Assembly: GCF_001690355.1 (NCBI RefSeq)
Contig: NZ_LZHG01000060.1
Location: 124,001 to 188,000 of the forward strand
Source of the DNA: Gilliamella sp. Choc4-2
Lineage (GTDB): Bacteria; Pseudomonadota; Gammaproteobacteria; Enterobacterales; Orbaceae
Direction: 5' to 3'
DNA length: 64,000 nucleotides
A model generated the notes under the pieces. The model had not been told where the DNA came from, did not search any database, and worked only from the letters and a program-made list of their open reading frames with translations. A program made the position numbers and the translations under genes. Below are positions 28,831 to 38,404 of this stretch, in pieces. How positions within the stretch are numbered: position 1 is the stretch's first letter; each line of letters begins with the position of its first letter.

Positions 28831-30747
28831 ATGATTAGAAAAATATTGGTTACTCTTTTTATCTTAATTCTGCTCATTGCGATCGGAATAGTCTCATTAA
28901 TAGTTTTTGTTGATCCTAACAATTTTCGAGGATTTATCTCCGATAAAGTAAGGGATAAAACTGGTTATGAGTTAACTATCGAAGGGGATTTACGTTGGCA
29001 TATTTGGCCACAAATAAGTATATTAACCGATTCAGTAAAACTTTCTGATATTGGTGCTCAAAAACCTATTTTAACCGCAGATAACATGCGGCTTGATGTT
29101 GAGTTATTTCCTTTATTTTCTAAAAGGCTTGATGTTAAAAATGTATTTGTAAAATCAGCAGTCATCAATATTACAGAGGAAAGCAAAGGGAAAAAAATGC
29201 AATATGAGCCCCCCCATCAACCTACAACAACTTCAGATGGAATATTACAAAAACAAAAAAAAGAAGAAAAAAACAAATCAGGTTGGGAATTTACTTTAAA
29301 TAAATTCGAAATTTCAGATAGTACAGTTATTTTGCAACAAAAAAATAACCTTATTAATTTTAGAAATCTGACCTTAACACTTGAACAAAATACAGCCAAA
29401 AACATTTCTGTTGATGTGAAAGGAAATATTGATCGAAACCAGCAATACCTATTTTACACAGCAAAAGCGAACATTGATTTAGGTCAATATCCTGAATATG
29501 CAAAAATAGAATTAGAACATCTTGATTATATTATTAAAGGAATTGGTATTCCATCAGGAAAACTAAAAGGTAATTTAAAAGGCGCGTTTAATTATCAGCA
29601 AAAACCTCGGATTTTTGAAACCCAACGTCTAACCTTCTCAATTAATGATAATATTTTTACAGGTCATATACATGCTAATTTAGATCAAAAAACACATTTA
29701 GTATTAAATTTTAATGCCGACCGACTGAACCTTGATTCGTTTGCAGATGGAATAAATGAAAAATCAAATAATAGTAATAATAATGTTAACTTAGCAACAC
29801 AGCAAACAACACCTGTTGTATCGACAATACCAAAAGCGAATAATGAACTTATTTTTCTTAATTTATTTGATGCAGAAACTAAATTTACAATAAAAGAATT
29901 AGTCAAAAATAAATTAGTATTAAATAATGTAAATGTGGACGTCATTAACAAAGATGGAATCGCAACATTTAACGATGTTAGCTTTGATTTTGCGAAAGGT
30001 CATATTGTTGCAAAAGGTTTTGCAAATGGTAAACAAAAAGAAACTTTAATTAAACTTGATACAAAAGTGAGAGATGTTGATTTAAATACGTTTTTTAACC
30101 AAATTGATACCGGTAATGATCTAGTAGGTCTTTTTAATGCAACTGGAGAATTAGAAGCAAGCACTATAACACTATCTAAATTATCCAATAATTTACAAGG
30201 TAAATTGGGTATTGTTATAACCAATGCAAGGCTTGATAATATAAATATTCAAAATATTATCCAAAGTGCAACTGCGAAATACACTAAAGATGTTTTAACC
30301 GTTGAAAATCAAAAAAAATATACTGAGTTTCACGAAATTTCAGCGAATGCTTATTTGAGTAATGGCAATATAAACCTTACTTCTTTAACAGCTAACTCAG
30401 AAACACTTGATATTATTGAAGGTTCAGGGCGAATTGGCATGGAACAAAAAGATTTAGACGTTAATTTAAATATAAAAATGCTAGGAGGCTGGAATGGCAA
30501 AAGTGAGACAATTGCGAAATTACAGCAACTGACTATTCCGTTCCGTATTTATGGGCAATTCACTAAACTTAATTATCAAATTGATATCAGCCAAGTTTTA
30601 AAAGATTTATTGAATGATAAAATACAACAAGGTTTAGATAAACTTCGTAATAAGTTAGAAAATCGAAATTTAAAAGATGACAAGAAATCAAATTCTAAGC
30701 AAAAAGCAGCAGAAATATTAGAAGGGCTATTAAAAAATAACCTGTAA
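28831..30747 (+). CDS. asmA: AsmA-family outer-membrane assembly/lipid-transport protein
   Basis: The 638-residue product has an N-terminal membrane anchor (ILVTLFILILLIAIGIVSLIVF) and then a long periplasmic AsmA domain. It shows the N-terminal block VDPNNFRGFISDKVRDKTGYELTI-like core and GDLRWHIWPQISI, and the C-terminal AsmA signature near QLTIPFRIYGQFTKLNYQID. A low-complexity Lys/Glu-rich patch lies near residues 130-155. AsmA-like proteins are thought to bridge inner and outer membranes for phospholipid movement. Position after dcd matches E. coli. The terminator at 30765 follows. Confidence 0.92.
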   Translation: MIRKILVTLFILILLIAIGIVSLIVFVDPNNFRGFISDKVRDKTGYELTIEGDLRWHIWPQISILTDSVKLSDIGAQKPILTADNMRLDVELFPLFSKRLDVKNVFVKSAVINITEESKGKKMQYEPPHQPTTTSDGILQKQKKEEKNKSGWEFTLNKFEISDSTVILQQKNNLINFRNLTLTLEQNTAKNISVDVKGNIDRNQQYLFYTAKANIDLGQYPEYAKIELEHLDYIIKGIGIPSGKLKGNLKGAFNYQQKPRIFETQRLTFSINDNIFTGHIHANLDQKTHLVLNFNADRLNLDSFADGINEKSNNSNNNVNLATQQTTPVVSTIPKANNELIFLNLFDAETKFTIKELVKNKLVLNNVNVDVINKDGIATFNDVSFDFAKGHIVAKGFANGKQKETLIKLDTKVRDVDLNTFFNQIDTGNDLVGLFNATGELEASTITLSKLSNNLQGKLGIVITNARLDNINIQNIIQSATAKYTKDVLTVENQKKYTEFHEISANAYLSNGNINLTSLTANSETLDIIEGSGRIGMEQKDLDVNLNIKMLGGWNGKSETIAKLQQLTIPFRIYGQFTKLNYQIDISQVLKDLLNDKIQQGLDKLRNKLENRNLKDDKKSNSKQKAAEILEGLLKNNL

Positions 30748-30764
30748 AAATTAAACTAGTTAAT

Positions 30765-30792
30765 AAAAAGGTGAGCTTAGCTCACCTTTTTA
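30765..30792. terminator. Bidirectional terminator between asmA and hslU
   Basis: A perfect 12-bp stem AAAAAGGTGAGC (30765-30776) / GCTCACCTTTTT (30780-30791) with a 3-nt loop gives A-runs and T-runs on both sides. It serves both convergent genes. Confidence 0.93.
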
Positions 30793-30812
30793 GTGTCAAC
30801 AATTTAAATTGC

Positions 30813-32141
30813 CTATAAGATAAATTTACTTAAATCTTCATTAGCAACAAGTTTATCTAGATGATCACCTACATATTTGGCATCAATTGTAATCGTATGA
30901 CCATCGAGTTCACTCGCTTCAAATGAAATCTCTTCCATTAAACGTTCTAATACAGTATGCAATCTACGAGCACCAATATTTTCATTTTGTTCATTTACTT
31001 GCCAAGCAGATTCAGCAATCTTACGAATCCCATCAGCTGTAAAATCAATATTTACACCTTCAGTTGCCATTAGTGCTTTATATTGAGCCGTAAGTGAAGC
31101 ATTAGGCTCAGTTAATATACGCTCAAAATCTTCACTAGTTAATGCTTGCAATTCAACTCGAATAGGTAATCGACCTTGCAATTCCGGTATTAAATCCGAC
31201 GGATTTGCTGTTTGGAATGCGCCTGATGCAATAAACAAAATATGGTCAGTCTTAACAGAACCATGTTTTGTTGAAACCGTACATCCTTCAACAAGAGGTA
31301 ATAAATCACGCTGTACACCTTCGCGAGAAACATCTGGACCAGATGAGTTACCACGTTTACAAACTTTATCGATCTCATCAATAAAAACAATTCCATTTTG
31401 TTCAACTGCTTCTATTGCTTCCTGTTTAAGATCATCAGGATTTACAAGCTTAGCGGCTTCTTCTTCAATCAATTGTTTAAATGCATCTTTAATTTTCATT
31501 TTACGTGGTTTAGTTTTCTGTCCACCTAAATTTTGAAACATTGATTGTAGTTGATTTGTCATCTCTTCCATACCTGGAGGAGCCATAATCTCAACTCCTA
31601 TATTGACACCTGCTATTTCTATTTCGATCTCTTTATCATCAAGTGAACCTTCACGTAATTTTTTTCTAAATGCTTGCCTTGCGGTTGAATCATTATTATT
31701 TTCTACTTGTCCCCAACCATCTTTTGCTCGTGGCACTAGCACATCTAAAATACGGTCTTCAGCTAATTCCTCTGCTCGAGTGCGATTTCGTTCAATCGCT
31801 TCTTGACGAATCATTTTAACTGCAGAATCGGTTAAATCTCGAATGATTGAATCAACTTCTTTACCAACATAACCTACTTCGGTAAATTTTGTTGCTTCAA
31901 CTTTAATAAAAGGCGCTTTAGCTAATTTAGCTAAACGTCTTGCAATCTCAGTTTTACCAACACCTGTTGGTCCAATCATTAAAATATTTTTGGGTGTTAC
32001 TTCATGGCGTAAAGCTTCATCTAATTGCATACGACGCCAACGATTACGTAAAGCTATAGCAACAGATCGTTTTGCCTTATCTTGTCCAATTATATATTGG
32101 TTTAATTCGCTTACAATTTCGCGAGGAGTCATTTCAGACAT
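30813..32141 (-). CDS. hslU: HslU ATPase subunit of the HslUV protease
   Basis: The 442-residue AAA+ unfoldase shows Walker [17 protein letters not shown] (about residues 53-68), the pore-loop region [14 protein letters not shown], Walker [14 protein letters not shown] (about 250-262) and the sensor region [11 protein letters not shown]. The inserted I-domain lies between about 110 and 240. HslU feeds substrates into the HslV proteolytic chamber. It lies 26 bp downstream of hslV in the heat-shock operon. Confidence 0.98.
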   Translation of the reverse strand: MSEMTPREIVSELNQYIIGQDKAKRSVAIALRNRWRRMQLDEALRHEVTPKNILMIGPTGVGKTEIARRLAKLAKAPFIKVEATKFTEVGYVGKEVDSIIRDLTDSAVKMIRQEAIERNRTRAEELAEDRILDVLVPRAKDGWGQVENNNDSTARQAFRKKLREGSLDDKEIEIEIAGVNIGVEIMAPPGMEEMTNQLQSMFQNLGGQKTKPRKMKIKDAFKQLIEEEAAKLVNPDDLKQEAIEAVEQNGIVFIDEIDKVCKRGNSSGPDVSREGVQRDLLPLVEGCTVSTKHGSVKTDHILFIASGAFQTANPSDLIPELQGRLPIRVELQALTSEDFERILTEPNASLTAQYKALMATEGVNIDFTADGIRKIAESAWQVNEQNENIGARRLHTVLERLMEEISFEASELDGHTITIDAKYVGDHLDKLVANEDLSKFIL

Positions 32142-32167
32142 AATAAAATTCTCTTAGATCAGTTTAA

Positions 32168-32695
32168 TTAATAATTGAGTTCTTCGATTGTTTGAAAATC
32201 ATTAGTATACACACAAATATCACCTGCAATTGATAATGATTTTTGCACAATATCATGCGCTGATAGCGATGTATTATCAAGTAAAGCACGTGCAGCTGCT
32301 TGTGCATAAGGCCCACCAGAACCAATTGCAATTAAATCATCTTCTGGTTGGATAACATCTCCAGTACCAGTAATAATAAGTGATGCGCTTTCATCAGCAA
32401 CAGCAAGTAATGCTTCAAGCTTACGTAGCATTCTATCTGTACGCCAATCTTTCGCTAGTTCAACAGCTGATTTGGTTAAATGCCCTTGATGCATTTCTAA
32501 TTTTCGCTCAAATAATTCAAAAAGCGTAAAAGCATCAGCAGTACCACCAGCAAAACCTGCAATCACTTTATTATTATATAAACGGCGAACCTTGCGAGCG
32601 TTTCCCTTCATAATTATTCGTTCGCCTAGCGTGACTTGGCCATCCCCACCAATAACGACTTGGCCTTCTCGTCGGACACTGACAATTGTTGTCAT
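32168..32695 (-). CDS. hslV: HslV peptidase subunit of the HslUV protease
   Basis: The 175-residue proteasome-like peptidase begins MTTIVSVRR, so Met removal exposes the catalytic N-terminal Thr. Other family segments are [62 protein letters not shown]. It forms the double hexamer capped by HslU. Shine-Dalgarno AAGGAG lies close to the ATG. A sigma-32-type promoter sits about 50-80 bp upstream. Confidence 0.98.
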   Translation of the reverse strand: MTTIVSVRREGQVVIGGDGQVTLGERIIMKGNARKVRRLYNNKVIAGFAGGTADAFTLFELFERKLEMHQGHLTKSAVELAKDWRTDRMLRKLEALLAVADESASLIITGTGDVIQPEDDLIAIGSGGPYAQAAARALLDNTSLSAHDIVQKSLSIAGDICVYTNDFQTIEELNY

Positions 32696-32746
32696 ATTCT
32701 GCTCCTTCTTTTACATAAATAACTTAAATTGGAATGAATAGATTAT

Positions 32747-32773
32747 ATATTGGGGTGATAAGTCGATTTTCAA
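32747..32773 (-). promoter_or_regulatory. Sigma-32-type (heat-shock) promoter of hslVU
   Basis: On the minus strand TTGAAA (32768-32773) and CCCCAATAT (32747-32755) are separated by 12 bp, close to the RpoH consensus TTGAAA / CCCCATNT. The predicted start is about 45 nt before the hslV ATG. hslVU is a classic RpoH target in enterics. The -35 overlaps the end of a 12-bp perfect inverted repeat at 32770-32795. Confidence 0.75.
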
Positions 32774-32795
32774 TATCTTTATTTAAAGATATTGA
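32770..32795. repeat. 26-bp perfect palindrome upstream of hslV
   Basis: TCAATATCTTTA and its exact complement flank a 2-bp centre. It lies between tolA and hslV and overlaps the -35 of the hslVU promoter. It could be the tolA terminator stem or an operator; no U-run follows. Confidence 0.7.
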
Positions 32796-32846
32796 AGGTT
32801 TATTCACGGGAAAGATATTTTAGGTTAGCACTTCTACAAACAATTA

Positions 32847-33734
32847 TCACTTTGGTTCAAAATTAATTTTCATTCTTTTAACTTCATTATAAAGTATATT
32901 CGATGGTTTTGGTATGACGGCTAATTTTGTAGCTGCTAATGCTTCCCGACATAAAGCTTCATCACCACCTAATACTTTAACATCCAATAACAAACCATCG
33001 GGTGCGATACGAATTTCTAACATACAGCTTTGACCAACATAAAGCTTATTTGGATTAATAAATTTATTACTTATAGCACTTTTAACTAAAAATATATACT
33101 TATCTAATTCACCATTAGATGTACCTTTACGAGTCAATGAGGAACTAGATGTAGAAATAATTCCACCAAGAAGATCATTAACTTTTTTATCATTTTGAGC
33201 AGCTGCCGCCTTCTGCTTAATAGCTAGCCTTTCTTTTGCTATTTTCTCTTCCTCAACTTTTTTCTCTTCAGCTTTCTTTTTTGCTTCTAGTTTTTCTGCA
33301 ATAGCTTTTTCCTCTGCTGCCTTTTGCTCAGCTGATCTCTTTTCTGCTTCTAACTTTCCTATAGCAGCTTTTTGCTCTTGTTTGAGTTTTTCTTCAAGTT
33401 TTAAACGTTCTTTTTCTAATTCTTGTAACTGCTGCTGTTGAACAAGCTGTTTTTCTTGAAAATTTTGAAACTGCCTATCAATTTGCTCCTTCCTTTGTTG
33501 TTCTGCTTTTTGTTGAGATATTGGGCTTTGCATTTGCCTTTGGTACTGTTCAGACATTATAGTTGGATCAACCATGATAGCATCAATTGTTTGCCCATTA
33601 TTGCTGCCATAATTATTACTATCATCTTGTGTTAGCCTATAGCTTAAAATAATAATTAACGCTACATGCAGTATAATCGATATGATGATTGCAAGGCTTA
33701 ACTTTGATTTTGAATTATTCGACATTGCTGACAT
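32847..33734 (-). CDS. tolA: TolA, periplasm-spanning protein of the Tol-Pal system
   Basis: The 295-residue protein has an inner-membrane anchor (about residues 12-32), a long Glu/Lys/Ala/Gln-rich coiled coil (about 60-185) and a compact C-terminal domain with GQSCMLEIRIAPDGLLLDVKVLGGDEALCREAL, which is typical of TolA domain III including its disulfide cysteines. It is much shorter than E. coli TolA (about 421 residues) because the helical domain is reduced. TolA links the TolQR motor to Pal during envelope constriction. tolB, pal and cpoB do not follow; hslV does. Confidence 0.93.
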   Translation of the reverse strand: MSAMSNNSKSKLSLAIIISIILHVALIIILSYRLTQDDSNNYGSNNGQTIDAIMVDPTIMSEQYQRQMQSPISQQKAEQQRKEQIDRQFQNFQEKQLVQQQQLQELEKERLKLEEKLKQEQKAAIGKLEAEKRSAEQKAAEEKAIAEKLEAKKKAEEKKVEEEKIAKERLAIKQKAAAAQNDKKVNDLLGGIISTSSSSLTRKGTSNGELDKYIFLVKSAISNKFINPNKLYVGQSCMLEIRIAPDGLLLDVKVLGGDEALCREALAATKLAVIPKPSNILYNEVKRMKINFEPK

Positions 33735-33763
33735 TTCTAATATATTGTTATCATCGCTTAAAT

Positions 33764-34183
33764 TTAAATTGGTTGAGTCATTAACCCTACAGACTTAACA
33801 CCTGCAGATTGCAATAAATTCAACGCATTTATTATTTCTTCATAAGGAACATTTTTAGCACCACCAACTAAAAAAATTGCCTTTTCATTTAAAGCTAATT
33901 GCTGTTTAACTTCAGCAATAATTTGCTCTTGAGATAAATTTATTTGGCGCTCTTGATTAATGACTAATGTGTAAACACCAATGTCTGATACCTCTATAAT
34001 AATTATTTTATTATCGGATGGTGAAACCGTTTTAGATTCAGAAGTTTGAGGCAGATCAACTTCAACACTTTGGCTAATAATAGGAGCAGTCGCCATAAAA
34101 ATTAGTACCAACACTAATAACACATCAAGCAGTGGTACTATATTAATTTCAGATTTAGTTAAATAACGAGAACGCCTGCTCAT
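33764..34183 (-). CDS. tolR: TolR, Tol-Pal energy-transducing subunit
   Basis: The 139-residue protein has a single N-terminal span (LLDVLLVLVLIFMATAPII) with the proton-path Asp in INIVPLLDVLLV. The periplasmic ExbD/TolR domain follows, ending in LNLLQSAGVKSVGLMTQP. TolR with TolQ uses the proton-motive force to drive TolA. It follows tolQ by 2 bp and precedes tolA by 29 bp. Confidence 0.96.
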   Translation of the reverse strand: MSRRSRYLTKSEINIVPLLDVLLVLVLIFMATAPIISQSVEVDLPQTSESKTVSPSDNKIIIIEVSDIGVYTLVINQERQINLSQEQIIAEVKQQLALNEKAIFLVGGAKNVPYEEIINALNLLQSAGVKSVGLMTQPI

Positions 34184-34185
34184 AA

Positions 34186-34866
34186 TTATTTCCTAATAGC
34201 CACAGCTTGACGTTGTAATATAGCTGAAAATTCATCAATAAAGTTAAGATAATTTTGCTCAATTCTTCCTACTTTTAATGATAATCGATTAAAAGCCATA
34301 ACAGCGGGAATAGCAGCAAATAATCCAATAGCCGTAGCAATCAATGCTTCGGCGATTCCCGGAGCAACCATTTGCAAGGTGGCTTGTTTAACAGCACCAA
34401 GAGAAATAAATGCATGCATAATTCCCCAAACCGTCCCAAATAAACCTATATATGGACTAATAGATCCAACTGTACCTAAAAAAGCAATATTCAATTCTAA
34501 CTTATCAAGTTCGCGGTTCATTGCTAAACGCATAGAACGCGATGCGCCATCTAAAGCGGCTTCGGACATATTAGGGTTAATTTGATACAACCGAGTAAAC
34601 TCTTTGAAACCTGAATAAAAAATATGTTCTGTACCACTAAGTTCTTCTTTATTAAATTTTGCTTTATCAAACAAAACATTTAATTCATCAGCAGCCCAGA
34701 AATTATTATCAAATTGCTTTATTTGCTTTTTAGCTTGCCCTAAAACTTTAGTTCGTTGAAAGATGATAGCCCAAGATATCACTGAGAACATGAGTAGTAA
34801 TAGTATGACACATTGTACTAATAGACCTGCTTGCAAAAACAGATCAACAATATTCAGGTTTTCCAT
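34186..34866 (-). CDS. tolQ: TolQ, Tol-Pal proton channel subunit
   Basis: The 226-residue protein has three spans in the MotA/TolQ/ExbB family. The pore-lining segments are [23 protein letters not shown] and [22 protein letters not shown]. It forms the stator channel with TolR. Its ATG abuts the ybgC stop codon, so the two are translationally coupled, as in E. coli. Confidence 0.97.
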   Translation of the reverse strand: MENLNIVDLFLQAGLLVQCVILLLLMFSVISWAIIFQRTKVLGQAKKQIKQFDNNFWAADELNVLFDKAKFNKEELSGTEHIFYSGFKEFTRLYQINPNMSEAALDGASRSMRLAMNRELDKLELNIAFLGTVGSISPYIGLFGTVWGIMHAFISLGAVKQATLQMVAPGIAEALIATAIGLFAAIPAVMAFNRLSLKVGRIEQNYLNFIDEFSAILQRQAVAIRK

Positions 34867-35262
34867 TTATATAAACTCCAAAACTAATGACTTTGGAAGC
34901 GCACATGGCTTCATTTTAATAGTATCAACACAAGCAATAATAACATTAGCTTCGCTAATATATTGCTGATTTTGGTTGGTAATAGTTTGCTTAAAAATAA
35001 TAGATGCTTTACCAATTTTTTCAACTTTACTGTTGATAGTTAACATATCATCTAAACGAGCTGGGAAATTGTAATTAATATCCATCTTTTTCACAACAAA
35101 AGCAATACTATCTTGTAACAACTTGTACTGGCTAATACCTAAGTGTCTAAGCATTTCTGTTCTAGCACGTTCAAAAAAAGCAAGATACCGAGCATGGTAA
35201 ACAACACCACCAGCATCTGTGTCTTCATAATAAACTCTAGCATTCCAATTAAATTGTTTCAT
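34867..35262 (-). CDS. ybgC: YbgC-type acyl-CoA thioesterase
   Basis: The 131-residue hotdog-fold thioesterase carries the family active site YYEDTDAGGVVYHARYLAFFERARTE, where the Asp of DTDAGG is catalytic. YbgC hydrolyses short and medium acyl-CoA and heads the tol-pal operon. Here it opens ybgC-tolQRA on the minus strand. The upstream ybgE gene found between cydX and ybgC in E. coli is absent. Confidence 0.95.
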   Translation of the reverse strand: MKQFNWNARVYYEDTDAGGVVYHARYLAFFERARTEMLRHLGISQYKLLQDSIAFVVKKMDINYNFPARLDDMLTINSKVEKIGKASIIFKQTITNQNQQYISEANVIIACVDTIKMKPCALPKSLVLEFI

Positions 35263-35406
35263 CTTTACATTTCATATCAAATAAAATTAAGAGATATTAT
35301 ATCTGAATATAGATTCAGCTGCACTATGATATAAAATCACCTAAATAAAAAATTATTATTTTTAATTAACCTGCTTATTTGAATTAAATTATAGCTACTT
35401 AAAATG

Positions 35407-35433
35407 AAAAAGGCGGCTATAAGCCACCTTTTT
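35407..35433 (-). terminator. cydABX terminator
   Basis: AAAAAGGCGGCT (35407-35418) pairs with AGCCACCTTTTT (35422-35433) with one C-A mismatch and a 3-nt loop. On the minus strand the stem ends in a T5 run, 23 bp after the cydX stop. Confidence 0.85.
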
Positions 35434-35456
35434 CAACTTATAAGATTCTTAAATCG

Positions 35457-35567
35457 CTACTTATTGTTAGTTTCTTTTTCACTACTTATACGTTCAATCC
35501 AAAGTCCAGAAACTACTGAAATCATACATGCAGCTATAAGTCCAATAAACCATAAAATGTAATACAT
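35457..35567 (-). CDS. cydX: CydX, small subunit of cytochrome bd oxidase
   Basis: This 36-residue open frame runs from ATG at 35567 to TAG at 35457-35459. It encodes one membrane span (YILWFIGLIAACMISVVSGLW) followed by an acidic/basic tail IERISSEKETNNK. Length and pattern match E. coli CydX (37 residues), which stabilises the haems of cytochrome bd. It starts 9 bp after the cydB stop codon and is the third gene of cydABX. Confidence 0.93.
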   Translation of the reverse strand: MYYILWFIGLIAACMISVVSGLWIERISSEKETNNK

Positions 35568-35576
35568 AATAATTCC

Positions 35577-36713
35577 TTAATAAAGTGAATGCTTATTATT
35601 TTCTATATGATTTTTATCAATTCGTCCAAACATTTTTATATAAGTCCAAATTGTATACAAAAGAACAATTGGTAAAAATATCAATACAACAATAAACATT
35701 ATATTAAGTGTTAATTGGCTTGATGAAGCGTCCCATATTGTTAAACTAGCATTAGGCATAATGTTAGAAGGCATAATAAATGGAAAAGTTGCAATGCCAT
35801 ATGTGAATAGTACACAAGCAATAGTTAACGCTGATAAAACAAATACCAAAGCATTTTTATTTAAGCCAGAACACAAAATAGTTAGTAAAGGTAGTACAAC
35901 ACCCAATGTAGGGATAACCCATAAAATAGGATAATTCATATAGTTAGATAACCATGAAGCATCTGTTGATACAGTCTTGCTTAATGGGTGAGACACCCCA
36001 TTGTGATCAATTGCACTTGTAATCTCATAGCCGTGCATGCCAAATGCTACCCAAATCCCAGCTAAAATAAATGCAATTAGCATTATTAAACTAGCAATTT
36101 GTGTAGCCTTTCTGGCTCTTAAATAAAGCTCACCTGACGTTTTCATTTGTAGCCATGCGCCACCATGAGCAACAAATAACATTAGACTCACAATTCCTGT
36201 TAATAGTGCAAAAGGATTAAGTAAACCGAAGAAATTGCCATCATAAAAAACGCGGTAAGAATTATCAAATCTAAATGGAACGCCTTCTAATAAATTGCCA
36301 AAAGCAACACCAAAAACCAATGCTGGTACAAAGCTTCCTGCAAAAATACCACTATCCCATAAATTACGCCACTTAGAATTTTCAAGTTTACTTCGATAAT
36401 CAAAACCAATTGGTCTAAAAAAAAGCGCACACAGCACGAGAATCATTGCAATATAAAAACCTGAGAATGCAGCAGCATAAACCATAGGCCAAGCGGCAAA
36501 TATTCCTGCTCCAGCTGTAATTAGCCAAACTTGGTTACCATCCCAGTGAGGCGCAATCGTATTTATCATAATACGACGCTCTGTATCTGTCTTACCAATG
36601 AATGGTAATAAAATACCTACCCCCATATCAAAACCATCAGTGACAACAAAACCGATTAAAACAACACTAATCAGTAGCCACCAGATAACACGTACAATTT
36701 CGTAATCAATCAT
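35577..36713 (-). CDS. cydB: Cytochrome bd ubiquinol oxidase subunit II
   Basis: The 378-residue protein has eight to nine spans and the family N-terminus YEIVRVIWWLLISVVLIGFVVTDGFDMGVG, with the conserved Asp that is part of the proton path. HWDGNQVWLITAGAGIFAAWP is also present. CydB pairs with CydA in the high-affinity quinol oxidase used in low oxygen. It follows cydA by 12 bp. Confidence 0.97.
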   Translation of the reverse strand: MIDYEIVRVIWWLLISVVLIGFVVTDGFDMGVGILLPFIGKTDTERRIMINTIAPHWDGNQVWLITAGAGIFAAWPMVYAAAFSGFYIAMILVLCALFFRPIGFDYRSKLENSKWRNLWDSGIFAGSFVPALVFGVAFGNLLEGVPFRFDNSYRVFYDGNFFGLLNPFALLTGIVSLMLFVAHGGAWLQMKTSGELYLRARKATQIASLIMLIAFILAGIWVAFGMHGYEITSAIDHNGVSHPLSKTVSTDASWLSNYMNYPILWVIPTLGVVLPLLTILCSGLNKNALVFVLSALTIACVLFTYGIATFPFIMPSNIMPNASLTIWDASSSQLTLNIMFIVVLIFLPIVLLYTIWTYIKMFGRIDKNHIENNKHSLY

Positions 36714-36725
36714 TGTGTATACTCC

Positions 36726-38303
36726 CTATGCCTTATTCTGTACCGGTTGTGTTTTTTCATAATGATAGCTGCCGGTACCTAAAGAACTTGGTCCTAATCT
36801 AGCAAACTTAAACATCAAAAACATTTCAGCAACTAAGAACAATGTATAAAGACCACAAATAAGAATCATAGTAAATAATACTTCACCTGAAGTTAATGAC
36901 GAATTTGCAACACCTGTTGGTAAAATATCTTGAATTGCCCAAGGTTGACGACCATATTCAGCAACAAACCAACCACACTCACAGGCAAGCCATGGGAATG
37001 GTAAAAATAAAACTAATAAACGGTGTAGCCAACTTATTTCACCAACTCTATTTTTATAAGTTGCCCATACCCCTATCGCAGTACCAAGAATCATTAATAA
37101 ACCTAAACCAACCATTCCTCTAAATGCCCAAAATAGTGGCCAAACAGTAGGAATTGAGTCGTCAACAGCTGCTTTAATATGTTTTTCTGTAGCTTGAGAA
37201 ATTGTGAGGTTATCACGATCTGTAAAACGTTTAACAAGATAACCATAGCCTAAATCTGCTTTATTATCTTCAAACGCTTTAAAAACAGCCGGTTCCTGAT
37301 CACCTTGTTGAATCTTCTGTAGGTTTGAAAAAGCTAAAATTCCATTACGAATTCTCTTTTCATTATCCGCTAAAATATCCTTAAGTCCTGTTACTTGAGT
37401 ATCAAATGAACGTGTTGTCATTATACCCATTACATAAGGAATCTCAATTGCGAATAAATTTTCTCTATTTTTTTGGGATGGAAACGCAATAACATTGAAT
37501 GAAGCTGGAGCTGGTTGAGTTTCCCATTCACCTTCAATCGCAGCAAGTTTCGTAGGTTGAACAGTTGCTAATTCATGACCAGCTTCATCTCCCATTATAG
37601 CAACAGCAATTGACATAATAAAACCAAAGACTGCGGCAATCGCAAAAGAACGTTTTGCAAATGCAACATCACGCTTTTTCAAGAGATAATAAGAGCTTAT
37701 GCTTAAGACAAAAATAGCACCAGTTAAATATCCTGCAGTAACAGTATGAACGAACTTATATTGAGCAACTGAATTGGTAATTAACTCATAAAAGTTAGTC
37801 ATTTCCATACGAGAGTTAATTGGGTTGAAATCGGAACCAACAGGAAATTGCATCCAACCATTAGCCACTAAAATCCAAAGAGCCGAAAGGTTAGAACCAA
37901 AAGCAACACACCAAGTAACCATCAAATGTTTACCACGGCTTAATCTATCCCAACCAAAAAAGAACAAACCAACCATTGTTGATTCTAGGAAAAAAGCCAT
38001 CAATCCCTCAATTGCTAACGGCGCACCAAAAATATCACCCACATAATGTGAATAATAAGACCAGTTAGTACCAAATTGGAATTCCATGGTTAAACCTGTT
38101 GCAACACCTACTGCAAAATTAATACCAAACAGTTTGCCCCAGAATTTTGTCATATCTTTCCAGACTTGCTTTCCACTAACAACGTATACTGTTTCCATAA
38201 TTGCTAGCATAAATGCCAAGCCTAGCGTTAATGGAACAAATATAAAATGATACATTGCGGTAAGTGCAAACTGGAGGCGTGATAGTTCTACTATATCTAA
38301 CAT
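36726..38303 (-). CDS. cydA: Cytochrome bd ubiquinol oxidase subunit I
   Basis: The 525-residue haem subunit has the N-terminal [23 protein letters not shown] with the axial His near residue 19. It has a long quinol-binding Q-loop (about 240-380, long type as in E. coli) and the conserved [20 protein letters not shown]. It oxidises ubiquinol and reduces oxygen. The Shine-Dalgarno GGGAGC precedes the ATG. An FNR-type promoter lies upstream, so expression is likely oxygen-regulated. Confidence 0.98.
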   Translation of the reverse strand: MLDIVELSRLQFALTAMYHFIFVPLTLGLAFMLAIMETVYVVSGKQVWKDMTKFWGKLFGINFAVGVATGLTMEFQFGTNWSYYSHYVGDIFGAPLAIEGLMAFFLESTMVGLFFFGWDRLSRGKHLMVTWCVAFGSNLSALWILVANGWMQFPVGSDFNPINSRMEMTNFYELITNSVAQYKFVHTVTAGYLTGAIFVLSISSYYLLKKRDVAFAKRSFAIAAVFGFIMSIAVAIMGDEAGHELATVQPTKLAAIEGEWETQPAPASFNVIAFPSQKNRENLFAIEIPYVMGIMTTRSFDTQVTGLKDILADNEKRIRNGILAFSNLQKIQQGDQEPAVFKAFEDNKADLGYGYLVKRFTDRDNLTISQATEKHIKAAVDDSIPTVWPLFWAFRGMVGLGLLMILGTAIGVWATYKNRVGEISWLHRLLVLFLPFPWLACECGWFVAEYGRQPWAIQDILPTGVANSSLTSGEVLFTMILICGLYTLFLVAEMFLMFKFARLGPSSLGTGSYHYEKTQPVQNKA

Positions 38304-38356
38304 AAACGCTCCCTAACCTTTAATTGCTACAAAAATTTCTAACATCATTGTAATAT

Positions 38357-38398
38357 ATTGTACACCAATATTTAAAGAAGAAAATTGATGTAAATCAA
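38357..38398 (-). promoter_or_regulatory. FNR box and class II promoter of cydABX
   Basis: The palindrome TTGATGTAAATCAA (38385-38398) is a perfect match to the FNR consensus TTGAT-N4-ATCAA. On the minus strand a -10 element TACAAT lies at 38357-38362. This puts the FNR centre close to -41.5 from the expected start near 38350, the class II geometry. It is 80-95 bp upstream of the cydA ATG. cydAB is FNR/ArcA-controlled in E. coli; activation rather than repression is inferred here from the spacing. Confidence 0.8.
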
Positions 38399-38404
38399 AA
38401 AACG

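Noticed and set aside
32825-32833. TTAGCACTT near hslV, resembling half of a CIRCE/HrcA operator.
   Set aside because: The second half at the required distance is absent, and an RpoH-type promoter explains the regulation better.
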